Assembly: GCF_035046485.1 (NCBI RefSeq)
Contig: NC_085137.1
Coordinates: 2,767,977-2,831,976, forward strand
Direction: 5' to 3'
DNA length: 64,000 bases
From: Aedes albopictus
Taxonomy: Eukaryota > Arthropoda > Insecta > Diptera > Culicidae
A model generated the notes under the pieces. It saw only the letters and a list, made by a program, of their open reading frames with translations, had not been told where the DNA came from and searched no databases. The position numbers were made by a program, and so were the translations under genes. Shown here in pieces: positions 1 to 11,731 of the stretch (position 1 is its first letter; every line of letters starts with the position of its first letter).

Positions 1-21
1 ATCAATATCATCATCATTCAT

Positions 22-190
22 TCCCAAGCAACACACATGTTACATAAAAGTTACGACAGTGCAAGTTTTGGTTGTATAGAAGTTTATTTTACGTTATTTC
101 AACACAATGTTGGAATTACGTAAAATAAACTGCTATACAACCAAAACTTGCGCTCTCGTAACTCTATTATAACATGTGTGTTGCTTGGGA
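22..190. mobile_element. Foldback MITE (169 bp palindrome)
   Basis: The left end TCCCAAGCAACACACATGTT is matched in reverse complement at 171-190, and pairing continues inward through AGTTTTGGTTGTATAG and TTTATTTTACGT to a centre near 106. Microsatellite lies on both sides. There is no coding capacity. The family is not identified. Confidence 0.8.
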
Positions 191-365
191 TTCCTTCATC
201 CGCCATCCTGCATCCAACCTCCTACACCCTATATCCTATATAATTTGCATTCTTCATCCTATATTTTTCATTCTTCATACTTCATCCTATATTGTCTTTT
301 TCGTTCATCCTCCATCCTTCATCATCATCATCCTTTATTCGTAATTCTTTATCCTTCATCCTACA

Positions 366-628
366 TCCACAGACAAACAGACGTCTCACTCTACTCACTT
401 CCCATTGTTTCCTTTTTAAACTGATTGTTCAAATATTCCGTAGTTCGCAAATCGCTCGCTCATGGCGCTCGCATCGTTTTTGCTACTGTTTCACGTTTTC
501 TCACTACCGCCATCTACTCAGTGGGTTTGCGAACCACAGCGTATTTGGCATTGGGCGATTATGTTTTCGAGACGACGATTTTTTTATCGCATTTTGTTCC
601 AAGTAATACTTCTGCTTTTCTGTGCTAC
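366..628. mobile_element. Short TIR element, family shared with 23641-23880
   Basis: Non-repetitive insert inside the microsatellite. Its ends are similar inverted repeats (ACAGACAAACAGACG on the left, CTTCTGCTTTTCTGTG on the right). CTACATCC lies directly on both sides and may be an 8-bp TSD, although the host repeat makes chance matches likely. The core (GGCGCTCGCATCGTTT, then GGCATTGGGCGATT) recurs at 23641-23880. Non-coding. Confidence 0.55.
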
Positions 629-1049
629 ATCCTTCATCATTCATCCTACATTCTACATACTTCATCCTTTATCTTTCATCCTTCATCTTTCATCCTACAT
701 ATTACATCGTACATCCTTCATCATAATCATCATCCTCGTCCCATATCCTACATCTTTCATCCTCCTTCATCCTTTATCTTTCATACTTCCTCCTGCATCT
801 TTCATCTTGCATCCTCCATCCTGCATCCTTCATCTTTTATGTTTCATACTTCATACTTTACCTTTCATTATATATTTTACATCCAACATCCTTAATCATA
901 ATCGTCATCGTCATCATCATCCTCATCCTTCATCCTACATCCTATATACTAAATCCTTCATTACATATCCTACTTCCTTCATCCTCGATCCTTCTCCTTA
1001 CTTTCTTCATTCTTCACCTTTTATACTTCGCCTTACATCTTTCATCCTA

Positions 1050-1953
1050 CACACCAAAGTTTCTCTTCGTCTTCCAGCAATATTTTTTGCTGAAAGCGTA
1101 TCAGCAATGTGTGTATTTACTGGAGTTCAGCATTTACATTAGTGTTTTACTGATATTCAGCATTGATATTTACTGAATTCGTTTCAGCAATGATGTTTTT
1201 GCTGGTAATCAGCAAACAATTTGACAATTAGCAATCGGTTTAAAATATCACCGAAAATCATCAAAACATATTGCTGAAAGCATAACAGTAATTCATTATC
1301 TTGCTGAAAACCAGCAAATCACTTATCTGTCAAGTTGAAAAGTCAACACCTTTTTTTCACGTTGCGCCACGGCTTTAGTGTTTCCTGCACAAGTTAAAAG
1401 TGTGTTCACCAGCAAGGATTAATTTTTTCAATCGCAAAATCAATCAGAACCAGCTTCACGGGGAGGAGTAATTCATTGGTAAGTACAAATAACTTTCAAA
1501 TTATAGGAGGTGTTCATAATAGTTGTCGTTATTGCAGGAATGGCCCAAGATACGATATTTCCTTGTTGAAGGAATGGCGAACATGTGAGAATGTTTGGCC
1601 GAGGTTACGGCAAGTTCGACGAATATTTTGAAAAATAAAAAGCAATAAAAACATCCTTCATATGTTTATTAATTAGTATTGAGTGAAAACTCGGATTGAT
1701 TTAATAGGTTTCTGGGAATTTGCAGTAATTATGATTACTGGAATACAGCAATATTTTTTGCTAAGTAATTGCTGGTTGATCAGCAAACACGATCGCATAT
1801 TGCTGATTGAACAGCACGACAGCTGTCAATTTGCAAATTATACGTTGCTGGATGATCAGCCAATTTTACTTTGCTGAACGGATTGCTGAAAAAACAGCAC
1901 AAAAAAAAAATCAGCAAAATTTTGCTGACTTCCAGCAATAAAAATTTGGTGTG
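1050..1953. mobile_element. TA-flanked TIR element with reiterated CAGCAA/TTGCTG motifs and a spliced-looking core
   Basis: Terminal inverted repeats CACACCAAA...TTTGGTGTG are directly flanked by TA, as in Tc1/mariner-type insertions. Both arms are filled with short CAGCAA/TTGCTG motifs in either orientation (about 1073-1320 and 1735-1940). The roughly 400-bp core lacks the motif and looks like a small transcription unit: a 5' splice site GGTAAGTACAA at 1478, an intron of 59 bp (1479-1537) ending in TTATTGCAG, a spliced open stretch without ATG, and AATAAA near 1634. No transposase is seen. Confidence 0.65.
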
Positions 1954-1993
1954 TAAATCCTAGATCCTTCATCCTTCATCCTTAATACTTCAT

Positions 1994-2566
1994 CGCTTAC
2001 ACTCTCAGAGAAATTACTAAATCCGATGCAGCTTGCCCTCTCGGGGGAATTCGCTGTTGGCTCACCCTCTCGGGGGAATTCGATTACCCTCTCAGGGGAA
2101 TTACTAAATCTGTTGCAGCTTAGCCGCTCGGGGGAATTCGCTGTTAGCTTACCCTCTCGGTGAATTCGCTTACCCTCTCAGGGGAATTACTAAATCTATT
2201 GCAGCTTACCATCTCGGGAAAATTCGCTTACCCTCTCAGGGGAATTGCTAAATCTGTTGCAGCTTACCCTCTCGGGGGAATTCGCCTAACCTCTCAGGGG
2301 AATTATTAAATCTTTTGCAGCTTATCCTCTCGGGGGAATTCGCTGTTAGCTTACCCTCTCGGGGAAATTCGCTTACTCTCTCAGGAGAATTACTAAATCT
2401 GTTGCAGCTTACCCGCACGGAAGAATTCACTGTTAGCTTACCCTCTCGGGGGAATTCGCTGATAGCTTACCCTCTCGGGGGAATTCGCCTACCCTCTCAG
2501 GGGAATTACTAAATCCGTTGCAGCTTACCCTCTCGGGGAAATTCGCTGTTAGCTTTTTGGGGGGAA
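1994..2566. repeat. Higher-order minisatellite (GAATTC-rich, about 87-bp supra-unit)
   Basis: About seven supra-units, each built from three related blocks: one of about 37 bp containing GTTGCAGCTTACCCTCTC, one of about 29 bp beginning GCTGTTAGCTTACC, and one of about 21 bp (GCTTACCCTCTCAGGGGAA). Some units lack the middle block, giving about 58 bp. Each block ends in an AATT core. Because the supra-unit length is divisible by three, spurious 60-65 codon frames appear on both strands. Confidence 0.9.
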
Positions 2567-2969
2567 TTTGTTTTCCGGATGCGGCATACCTTCTGGGAAA
2601 TTTATTATTATCTTACGCAATCGGGACCATACGCTTCTTTGTTTAACAAATCACATATATGAGAGCATTAATGTGATGCACTATTGTATTACCGCAGTAC
2701 AAGCACTTAATGCACATAGACATGTTATTTTTTTTTGTTTATTTACGAACCAACGGGGTGTCGTGTTCAAATGGACACGGTGGCATTCCGGGTCATTCCG
2801 CCGGAACTCTGCTCAGAGGAGGAAGGATGTAATGATACAACCTACTCGTGCGAAATACTTTACAAGACTGACGTTGCATTTCATGCTGATCGCTTCCTTT
2901 GTTTTTTTCGATGGTGCATCACGGCTGCTGATGCTATATGCCCTACGTATCATTTTCTCAGTATCTCTC
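2567..2969. other. No recognised gene
   Basis: Unique-looking AT-rich sequence. Overlapping frames of 85-147 codons occur on the plus strand, but no protein family is recognised. The part next to 2970 may be degraded 3' sequence of the minus-strand RT fragment. Confidence 0.5.
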
Positions 2970-3282
2970 TCAACCTCTACAATATCCTGTAGCAAAACTG
3001 CAAACAAGTAGTTGTTTCAAAATATGTTTGAAATAATCAAATCCTTTCTGAAGCAAAATAGGATAAATCCCATCTGCCCCAGGAGGTTTGAAAGGAGCAA
3101 AGCTATTTAACGCCCATTCAGTCGATTCTAAAGTTATGATACTCCGAGCCGAAGCCGAATGGTATGCTTGTTTTTTTTTATTCGGCCAGTCATGGTCGAA
3201 AAATGTTGCTAAAGGATTAACAAAGTTACTACATTTAGCGGTACTTAATTTAACATCAGAAGATGCCGAAAAACGTTAGCAA
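2970..3282 (-). pseudogene. Non-LTR retrotransposon RT fragment (LOA/R1-like), truncated
   Basis: An open stretch of about 100 codons without ATG, bounded by stops. It carries the block just upstream of the RT core in LOA/Jockey/R1-type LINEs: ESTEWALNSFAPF, then KPPGADGIYPILLQ, with conserved GxDGI. A run of lysine codons (KKKQ) and loss of all downstream RT motifs show a dead fragment. The block order is typical of this region. The clade is inferred from memory of the motif and is less certain. A second LOA-like fragment with later RT motifs lies at 52400-52665. Confidence 0.6.
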
Positions 3283-3333
3283 ACAGTCTGTTAATTGAGA
3301 TCGTGTTATAAACCGAAATGCCCACGTTCTCTG

Positions 3334-4216
3334 CATGAGCATGAGCATAGATGACCGTACAATTCGTAGTTGCTACTCCGTGATTGACCAGAACAATCGA
3401 AATTGCACAAGGAACCAACAAACGGAGCTTGGGAGTAGCTACCGCTCTCAATGTGCACAGTTCGAGAATTCCAGACTTTATTAGTCAATAACGGCGCCGG
3501 CCACGTCCTTACGGTCATCGAGGAAGGAAAGGAATGTTAGTGTGACGTACGTTGCTACTAGAGACCGAGATCACCTCATCTTCTCCACGACTGTCACGGG
3601 AAAGAAGTTTTTGTTAGTAGGGAGGGGAGAGTCACATGATTTGGATTCACTTTGGTAAGTGATTTGATTCATGCAACCTTTACTTGAGTCAAAACATTTA
3701 TTCATTTTGACTAAAATATTACAAATGTCGACACCGAAGATGACGAACCATTCAAATTTGTGTGTAAATGCGAAAAATAAAAGAAAAATATTTATTATCA
3801 ACAGAATGTGCATTGAAAACTAGCGCCGACTCATGACGTGACGAACTTTTCAATATTTGTTAGATAAATACACAAAAACCAGAGCAGAATTTTATACATC
3901 CTTTAGCATTAATTATTATGATAAAATGGAAAGAGCTCACCAATAAACATCCTTCGAAGTGTCCAGTGCGTATGTGCTGCAGCATCTTCCACTAAATGGC
4001 CTCTTTTCCGAAATCACACTGAACCGCTACAACTATACACGGGTACGACGATGTGCACATTCAAATTGACGACGATGACGACGCGGCCGGTCCGAATGAA
4101 AAAAGCGGCCTCTTCACTTCGCCACCAAAATCACACTCGCGCGCGGGAATTATCGTCACCACCGAGAAAGCAAAGTAAATGCACGACCAAACAGACACAC
4201 ACGACCCGACCGAATC
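3334..4216 (-). mobile_element. Non-coding retroposon, longest copy (family R)
   Basis: Reverse-oriented copy of the element at 11145-11613. It is flanked by an imperfect 24-bp direct repeat (3310-3333 and 4217-4240, 22 of 24 identical). In the minus orientation it ends with GCTCATGCTCATG, like the 3' end of the other copy. It extends about 80 bp further at the 5' end (GC-rich, ATTCGGTCGGGTCGTG) and has about 200 bp of extra sequence at 3790-4005. A shared block is TCGGTCTCTAGTAGCAA. No ORF is supported. Long TSDs and 5' truncation of the sister copy suggest target-primed reverse transcription, so a SINE or a truncated LINE. Confidence 0.7.
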
Positions 4217-4240
4217 AAACCGAAATTCCCACATTCTCTG

Positions 4241-6741
4241 TTCACATAAATTCTTTCAACAACTATAGAGATGAATCATATTCATTGATATTTCTAAAAT
4301 CAATCCTCCTCCCACAAAATTTACTGGCTTCATTGATGTAATGTTTTGACATAACTTCCTTTTGCACTTTTCAGTGATAAATGTAATGAATATTGACAAA
4401 AGACGAAATGAGGCACAATACTTCCGGCGTTGTGCGTAGGGTGAACATCTCTGCTGGGTGTTACAAACATGCGGGTAAGAAGGGTTAACATCTCAACCCC
4501 AAACATTTTTCCCGCGTTTGCAAAAGACGAGGAAAAATCTAACAATGCCATCAAATTGCTCAATGTCAGCACATCGACTCCGGTTCGGCTTTTTCAATCA
4601 GTCCCAAAGTCATCATCATTCCGGTAGCTGGAAATGATAAATGTTGTAACGGAGGTTGAAAATTATTATGTCCTTAATTGTGGAAGTAGGACTTGCTTCC
4701 AACCGGGCCCAACTTCGTCGTCGTGTTTGTGCGCATGGGGATGCTTGAAAGGCAGTTGGAAATTCTTTCATTCGAATGGCTTCAGCTCACACCCTTATTT
4801 TTGAACAATTTTCACGAAAATTAAATTTTTAACTTCAATAAGTGTAATATGATAATCGACAAAGTTTTTCAATTAATAATACCCGGGGAGGAAAAGCACA
4901 GGAAACGTTGGAAAGAAACGAAAAATACACAACAGGATGTAGAAGATAGAGCCAGCGCTATAATGAAAAGTGATGTTGAAGTGTATTTTCATGATGGCTA
5001 GGCAAGTCACAGTCTAGATTCAAAGAGTTTTCAACCAATGAGAGAGAGGTAGACAGTATGGGAAAGGGGAATTCAATTGTCATAATTACTTCTTGTGTTA
5101 ATAGCGCGCGTTTTATGGGCCAGCATTTGACAAATTATCCAACGGAAGAGGTGAGATGGCGTGACAAAAGGCATTTTCTGCGCTGAACGAGCTGCCTGAG
5201 AGTTGGTTCGTTGGTTTGGATCGTTTTGATATGTTCTGTTTCCTTCATTTTTAATTTTTCGAATCCTGACGCCACTAGAGTGTTCTAATATATTTTGCCT
5301 ATTAACACCGAGACAGCTTATTGCTTAGGGAAAGATGAATCGGCGCGATAAGTTACTTCTGCTTTTGTGATTAAATTGTAACATCGCGTGTCACTATTCT
5401 GTTTGTCGAGGGTGAAGGCTCAAAGCTATTTAATTAGATGTGGAGTGATTTCAGGCGCTTTGGTTTATGACGAATGGCTAACTGTGAGTATCGTATGAAT
5501 TTGAAAATTTTCGTTTGTCTTGTTCGACACCCTGCACCACGGTTTATGTTTCAACAACTTGACCCCAATCAAAGAGACATCTGTAGTAATCCTGCTTTAA
5601 TTAGCTATGCAGGAAGCCTTAAAATGACATAATATACACAATCCACGTGTCCAGAGTCAAATGATAGAAATGCGATTGAACGGGAACAATTTAACCTTCT
5701 GTCGGGAGTTGTTCCAGTGTGCATTGTATCGGTCGTGCATCAGGCAGCAAGAATGGTTTAGGGGTTGATGGAACCAGCAATGTTTGAAATTGGATACTTT
5801 TCTGTCTCTCCGTCTTTGCCACCTCGGGGGTAGACTTGCCGTATCAGTGTACGGTATTTTCCGGTTGAATAGAGATCTTCCGAAGTGTGTTGACCCTAAT
5901 TGATAGTGTAGCTGAGGCGGGTGATGGTGCTACCGACCGAGCTTCGGCACACTCCTGCATGTTTGGCGTCGGAATGACAACAGGAAATTGAAGGATGTTT
6001 ATTTTGTTCGATCGATTCCTTCTGAGAAAAATCGATAAGAGTGTCAAGGTTGATAGGAAATATAAATTGATACTCCGGTCATATATCTAAACAAGATCTC
6101 CAATAGTTAAACTATATAGAATATAAAAGCATTCCTCAGAAGATGCTGTTCAAATAATCTTAGAAAGGCTTTAGGATCCAGAAAACTAGACATCATACAT
6201 GGATGCAGATAAAACACTATTTAACCGAAGAGCGGTCGCGTCGTCTACTGAGAACACGCACCATGAAAAAACTAATTGATCTACCTAGCGGTGCTAGTGC
6301 CATTCTCGTTCCTTCAAAGAACCATTTCAACCTAATTCATGTGACATGTTGATTAATATCGCACTTTATTCGTTAAAAATCCTTTTCATGACACAAGAAG
6401 CATATCGTTTAACTGATTTCTGTTCGCTATCTCGGGGTTTTGAGCACCATTCTGGATATCCTGATCACTATTTTAGGACTCTTAACATCTTTCGCACACC
6501 AACTAAAACAATATTGTATGATTTTAGAGCTTAGAACTACTTGAAACATCCGCCATCTTGGATTTTAGGTCACCATCCAGGATATGCTGGGTGCCATATT
6601 TTGGCTCCGTATATTTTGCTTATGCCAAAGATACCCATTTTACATGGTTTAGGAACCTAAACCTCATTAATTCTTTAGGGATGACTATTTGCTACACATT
6701 ACCGGAACGAATTAATGCGGTCATGAACGTGAACATTGAAA
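4241..6741. other. 2.5 kb without a recognised gene
   Basis: Mixed unique-looking sequence. Frames up to 80 codons lack family motifs and I see no clear repeat structure. Confidence 0.5.
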
Positions 6742-7090
6742 GAAGTTGATCAGAGAGCCTTTGGAGTCTTCAAACGTAAAATGCTGCGAACAATATTCGG
6801 TGGTAACTGGAGGATGGCATTTGGTGGCGTCGTAGCTACGAATTGTACCAAGTATAAGAAGAGATGAATATAGAGAAGCGAATAAAACAGGGCAGGCTGC
6901 GGTGGGCTGGGCACGTAGCTCGTATGCCGATGGAACGGCAAGCTCAAATCATATTCAGCAGAGAACCAGGAAGGGGTCATCGGCTTCGTGGAAGGTCACG
7001 CACACAATGTTTTTTGGAATTGAGGAGGACCTGAAAACTCTAAACGTTCAGGGTGACTGGTAGCGATTGGTCCAGGACCGAGACCATCAA
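6742..7090 (+). pseudogene. RTE-like non-LTR retrotransposon C-terminal remnant
   Basis: Fragmentary frames give the typical C-terminal end of arthropod RTE-like reverse transcriptases: RRIKQGRLRWAGHVARMP-like residues around 6860-6925 (here IKQGRLRWAGHVARMP), then GHRLRGRPRT near 6975-7005 and LVQDRDHQ near 7070. Stops and frameshifts separate the blocks and no RT core is present, so this is a 5'-truncated dead copy. Confidence 0.7.
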
Positions 7091-8489
7091 GTATCAAGTA
7101 AGTACGGAAACGAATTTATGTTTTTCCAATGGTATACATCAAAATACTTAAAGAAACACTAATATACTAGATGTTAAATATTTTTTTGAGATGAACATCT
7201 CAACACAGTCATCCAGACTGTTGTAATACTGGGAGATTAATATAAATACACGAATTCTTTACGTTTATCCTAGCAGAACACGTTTGAAAAGACTCATGGG
7301 ATATTTTTTTTAGATTCAAAAGTATCTTATTACGACCACTCCATATTGTTTCAAAATAAGATTACATGATCTACCAAATCAACAAACACTTGAAATATTT
7401 TCTGTCGTTCCATATCTAGTAGATCCTCTAAATCAAAATACTAAGTTTAGCAACATCATCATCGTACTACAGATGATCTTAAGGAAGGACGTAAATTTGG
7501 ACCATTCAATCTACCAAAACTTCAAACGTGTCTATTTATTATGAAATATATTCAAATCTAAACCAAAATATTACCTTCAGTTACTTTATCAATATATTTG
7601 AAGAATACTAGAACCTCCACAATGTACGTGAATTTTGATCATTCATACTACTAGATCAGCCAAGGCTACCCCTTGACAAGGTCTCATGCTAGATCAAAAC
7701 AATTACATTTATAGGGCACTGAACACCGTGGTTGTATTAAAAAAAAAAAAATTGACTTGTTGTTTACGATTTGGGTTTGAACCAGATATTCCAGGGCATT
7801 CCGAGGGGAATGCTAACTGCCATTTTGGAAGACATTTCGCTGGGGTTTAGGGTGGACCTCCAATGCAAAATAAACAACTCTTTCATAGACATCAAAATTC
7901 CACGGCCTACTATCTTTAAGTTGTTGTCAGATGTAGTTTATTCTGAACATCAACTCCTCAAAAACATAAATAATGCTTTTCTTACAATGTCCCAAAAATA
8001 GTGAGCCGTGAAGTTTTGACGTCTATTGGCAAAACTAACAACTTTCTCGGAGAAACTAATTCGCTATAGTGTCATGGTCAAAAGTTAGACGCTGGCACCA
8101 CCTTTACAAATGATCAATTATCTCAAAAACATTAAGAAGTACCTCTCCAAAATTTTGACTAGTATTGATGTGTATTTGGAGAAAATGTCAGGTTGCGATT
8201 TTTTGCGCTTTGTAAAATATTATAATTTGAAAATGACATATTTTTTCGATTTTTTTTTCTTTTATTGTTAATGCTAATGGCTGGTTCGTCTCTCACCAAC
8301 TTCTATCCGAAAGTTATTATTCGACTCATCTGCATCCGAAAATATTTAAATATTCATGGTTTCTCGTAAAAACACCAAAATAAGCTCAAAAACCTGATTT
8401 TTGATTGATGAAATTTATTTTTTAAATAACTCTAACTCTGTGGAATTTTGACGTCTAAGAAAAAGAGTTGTATATTTTGTTGGTTCAGT
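7091..8489. other. 1.4 kb without a recognised gene
   Basis: AT-rich sequence. Part of 8020-8450 resembles old dispersed mosquito repeat but no boundaries can be set. A 76-codon frame starting with TTG (7771-8001) has no family motifs. Confidence 0.45.
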
Positions 8490-8781
8490 CTATAGGGGGA
8501 ATTGTGCTTGAGTTCCCTCGTAAATCCCGTTAAAAACTTGTGGAACTGTATCAGAAATACTGGGGACGAACTGAAAAGGAAAATCTGGTAGGAATTTAAT
8601 GGCAATTCTGGTGGGGATTCTATTAGGATGAAATGAAGGAAAAGTTAAGTGTTATTTTGAGAGAAATTTTATTAGAATCATTTCAATATTTATCGAGACT
8701 GATGGGTTCTGGAGTACTTCTGACTAGGATAATGATTAAACATTTTTGTGATGAATATGACTTCGGATTCTTCTGAGATTC

Positions 8782-10322
8782 GGGCATTTTTTTATTACCA
8801 TACGGGATTGGGCCGAAGGGTATCAGCTTTTCATGAAACTTTTTCCACAGGCAAGGCTCATGGATATATGAATAAAAAAATAAGAAAAAAATCAGTGTCG
8901 CCGATTTTCTTGGAAAACTCAGGTGGAAATTCTTTGTTTTCCTCTGACACTACTTACTTTGAAAAATCATAACTCGAGAATAAAGCATCATAGAAACAAA
9001 GTTTTTTTAGAAAATGAAAGAAAATTTTCTCAGAAATAAAAAAAATGTGAACTCCATAGTTGAAAAAAATCGTAAAAAAAGCCGGAAAAACAATGCCCGA
9101 ACTCGTAAAAAATAAAAAAAAAAATTTTTTTTGAGAAGGTGATTTCATAAGCTTCAATCGCTGAATTTTTTGGAATGCACTTTTTTTTCGTTTCTAAGTT
9201 ATGGCCAATTTTGTTGAAAAATGCCCAAATGTGTCATATTAGCCTTTCTTTGAAAAAATCATAACTCAAGAAAGAAGGATCGTAGAAACACAGTTTTTTT
9301 TAATGAAAATGAAAACAAATTTTCTCAGGAATCCATGAAAAGGAAAAAGTTTTCCACAAAAATTTCCACCGTTGAAGAAATTCTTAAAGAAAAGCCGGAA
9401 AAACTATGCCAGATCTCGCGGGAAATTTTCAAAAAAATATTTTTTGAGAAGGTAGTTTTATAAGCTATGATAGCTGAAATTTTTGGAATACACTTGTTTT
9501 TCGTTCTTGAGTCATGGACAGTTATGTGAAAAATGACCATATAATATATGCGTACATGGTTATTTTTCACAAAATTGACCATAAATCAAGAAAAAAAAAG
9601 TCCATTCCAAACATTTCAGCGATCAAAACTTATGAAACTACCCTCTCAAAATTTTTTTTTTCGAATTTTTCCGTGAGTTCGGGAATAGTTTTCCGGCTAT
9701 TCTTTTTGAATTTTCTCAACGGTGGAAAATTTTGAAGGAAGCTTTTCCCACTTCAATTTCCACTTGTATTTTTGAGAAAATTTGCTTTCATTTTCATTAA
9801 AAAACTTTGTTTCTACGATGCTTCGTTCTTGAGTTATATTTTTTTCAACGAAACGGCTTATATGATACATTTGGACATTTTTCAACAAAATTGGCCATAA
9901 CTCAAAAGCGAAAAATAGTGCATTTCAAAAATTTCAACGATTAAAGCTTATAAAATAACTTACCCAAAATTTTTTTTTAAATTTTGTGCATTGTTTTTCC
10001 GGTTTTTCTTTACGAATTTTCTCAATAGTGGAAAATTTTGTGGAAAACTTTCACCAGTTCATATTTTTTTGGATTTCTGAGAAAAAATGTTTTCATTTCC
10101 TAAAACAAAAACTTTGTTTCTATGACCCTTCGTTCTTTAGTTATGATTTCTCAAAGTAAGTAGTGTCAGGGGAAAACAAAGAATTTCCACCTGAGTTTTC
10201 CGGGAAAATAGGTGACTCTGATTTTTTCTCATTTTTTATTCATATATTCATGAGCCCAGGAAAAAGTTTCATGAAAATCTTAGACCCTTCGGCCCAATTT
10301 GTACGATAATAAAAAAATGCCC
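8782..10322. mobile_element. 1.54-kb foldback element built from four about 290-bp units
   Basis: The left end GGGCATTTTTTTATTACCAT pairs with the right end ending in AAAAAAATGCCC. Pairing continues through the GGGCCGAAGGG and CTCAGGTGGAAATTCTTTG blocks. ATTC flanks both ends (8778-8781 and 10323-10326) and may be a 4-bp TSD. Inside are two direct units (ATAACTCGAGAA at 8969, ATAACTCAAGAA at 9259) and two inverted units (CGTTCTTGAGTTATA near 9825, CGTTCTTTAGTTATG near 10130), symmetric about 9550. No transposase ORF. Confidence 0.75.
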
Positions 10323-10796
10323 ATTCCTGAAGAGGTTCTATCTAGGATTCCTTCAGGTATTCTTGCGAGATTGCTTTGGAGATTCCTTACGGATTTTTTA
10401 GGACTTTCAGATATCTTCTAGGAATTCTCTCAAAGATTCTTCCAAGATTTTTGAGTTTCCTCAAGAAATTTCTACATTCATTTCTTAAGGCACTTCTTTT
10501 TTTATTTTTATTGACGTGTATTTTTACCCTTTTTGCTAATTCTACACTTCCATTTATTCTATAATTCCTTCTTAGGGATTATCTTCAGATATTTTTTTTT
10601 CTGGAGTACCCTGAAAAAGTTACAGATAGAACTCCTGGAGTGTTTCCTTCTGAGTAATACCATATAACATACTCTTGAATTCCGTAATTAACTCTCAAAG
10701 GATTAAGAATACCCGAGAGAATTCCAGAAATACTTTCTGGAGGAATTTCATAAGAATCTGCAGAAAATTTCTTAAAGGAGTTCAGAATCCTTTTCT

Positions 10797-10938
10797 TTTT
10801 TAATCCGTTCATCTCGGGACTAACGCTTTACTTCCATTCTAAAGGAAGAACTCAAATTGTGTGAGTTTGTCGGGAGTGGGATTCGATCCCAGGTCCTCGG
10901 CGTGATAGTCACGTGCCGTAACCATCACACCAGGTCCC
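10797..10938 (-). mobile_element. Feilai-like tRNA-derived SINE
   Basis: On the minus strand it reads GGACCTGGTGTGATGGTTA (A box), GAGGACCTGGGATCGAATCC (B box), then CACTCCCGACAAACTC and GAAGTAAAGCGTTAG, ending in an A-rich tail at 10797. It closely matches the plus-strand copy at 53704-53875. Feilai is a Pol III-type SINE described from Aedes. Confidence 0.85.
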
Positions 10939-11144
10939 CTCCTCAGAATTGTGGAGGAACCTCAGAAGATATTCTTGGAAGAATCCCGCAAGAATTACTC
11001 GAGGAAATTTCGGAAGGATGATTTGCTAAATAAATTCCAAAAGAGATCCCAGAAGACTTAGAGGAATCTTGGACAGAATTCTTGGAGGAATCCAGAGAGA
11101 ATCCCGGAAGAAGTTCCTGAATAATTCTTGAAAGTAATTGGATG

Positions 11145-11613
11145 GAGTGTGTTTTTGGAGGCAAAGTCAAAAGCCCGCTTGTTTCATTCGGATCGGCCGC
11201 GTCGTGGTCGTCAATTTTGAATCTGCACATCGTCGTGTATAGTTGTAGCGGTTCAGTGTGATTTTGGACTTAATATTTTTCTTTCTTTTCTGCATGTACA
11301 CAAAAAAATTAATGGTTCGTCATCTTCGGTGTCGACATTTGTAATACTTTAATCAAAATGAATAAATGTTTTGACTCAAATTAAAGTTGCATCCAAATCA
11401 TGTGACTCTCCTCCTCCCCACTAACAAAAACTCCTTCCCGTGACAGTCGTGGAAAAGATGAGGTGATCTCGGTCTCTAGTAGCAATGTACGTCATACTAA
11501 CATTCCTTCCCTTCCTCAAGCTCCGTTTGTTGGTTCCTTGTGCAATTTCGATTGTTCTGGTCAATCACGGAGTAGCAACTACGAATTGTGCGGTCATATA
11601 TGCTCATGCTCAG
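11145..11613 (+). mobile_element. Non-coding retroposon with exact 20-bp TSD (family R)
   Basis: The direct repeat TTCTTGAAAGTAATTGGATG lies at 11125-11144 and 11614-11633 with no mismatch, which fixes the element at 469 bp. It shares most of its sequence with 3334-4216 (opposite orientation) and about 250 bp with 21846-22100. It is shorter at the 5' end than the 3334-4216 copy and ends in GCTCATGCTCAG. No coding potential. Long TSD, 5' truncation and a short tandem 3' end are hallmarks of LINE-mobilised sequences. Confidence 0.8.
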
Positions 11614-11663
11614 TTCTTGAAAGTAATTGGATGAAATTTCAACTGAATATCACCTTTGCACAT

Positions 11664-11731
11664 TGATTATATTGGCTCAGCAGACTTATACTATGTTTGT
11701 GTGAGGCTGCCGAGCCAATACAGTCAATATC
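11664..11731. repeat. Small hairpin
   Basis: TATTGGCTCAGCAG near 11668 and CTGCCGAGCCAATA near 11708 are inverted repeats extending to about 20 bp per arm around a loop of about 25 bp. It is embedded in the degenerate minisatellite. Perhaps a very short MITE remnant. Confidence 0.5.

Larger units (their letters stand above)
1..1049. repeat. CATCCTTC-type microsatellite / low-complexity tract
   Basis: Long tract of degenerate octamers of the form TTCATCC, TACATCC or TATATCC, interrupted by two insertions annotated separately (22-190 and about 366-628). The same tract resumes after the 1050-1953 element (1956-1993), so it is one array used repeatedly as an insertion target. The long plus-strand frames here, rich in Phe-Ile-Leu-His-Pro-Ser, are translations of the repeat and not genes. 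Confidence 0.85.

Noticed and set aside
176..1142. Overlapping plus-strand frames up to 226 codons
   Set aside because: Translations of the CATCC microsatellite (Phe/Ile/Leu/His/Pro/Ser only) that run through an inserted MITE.
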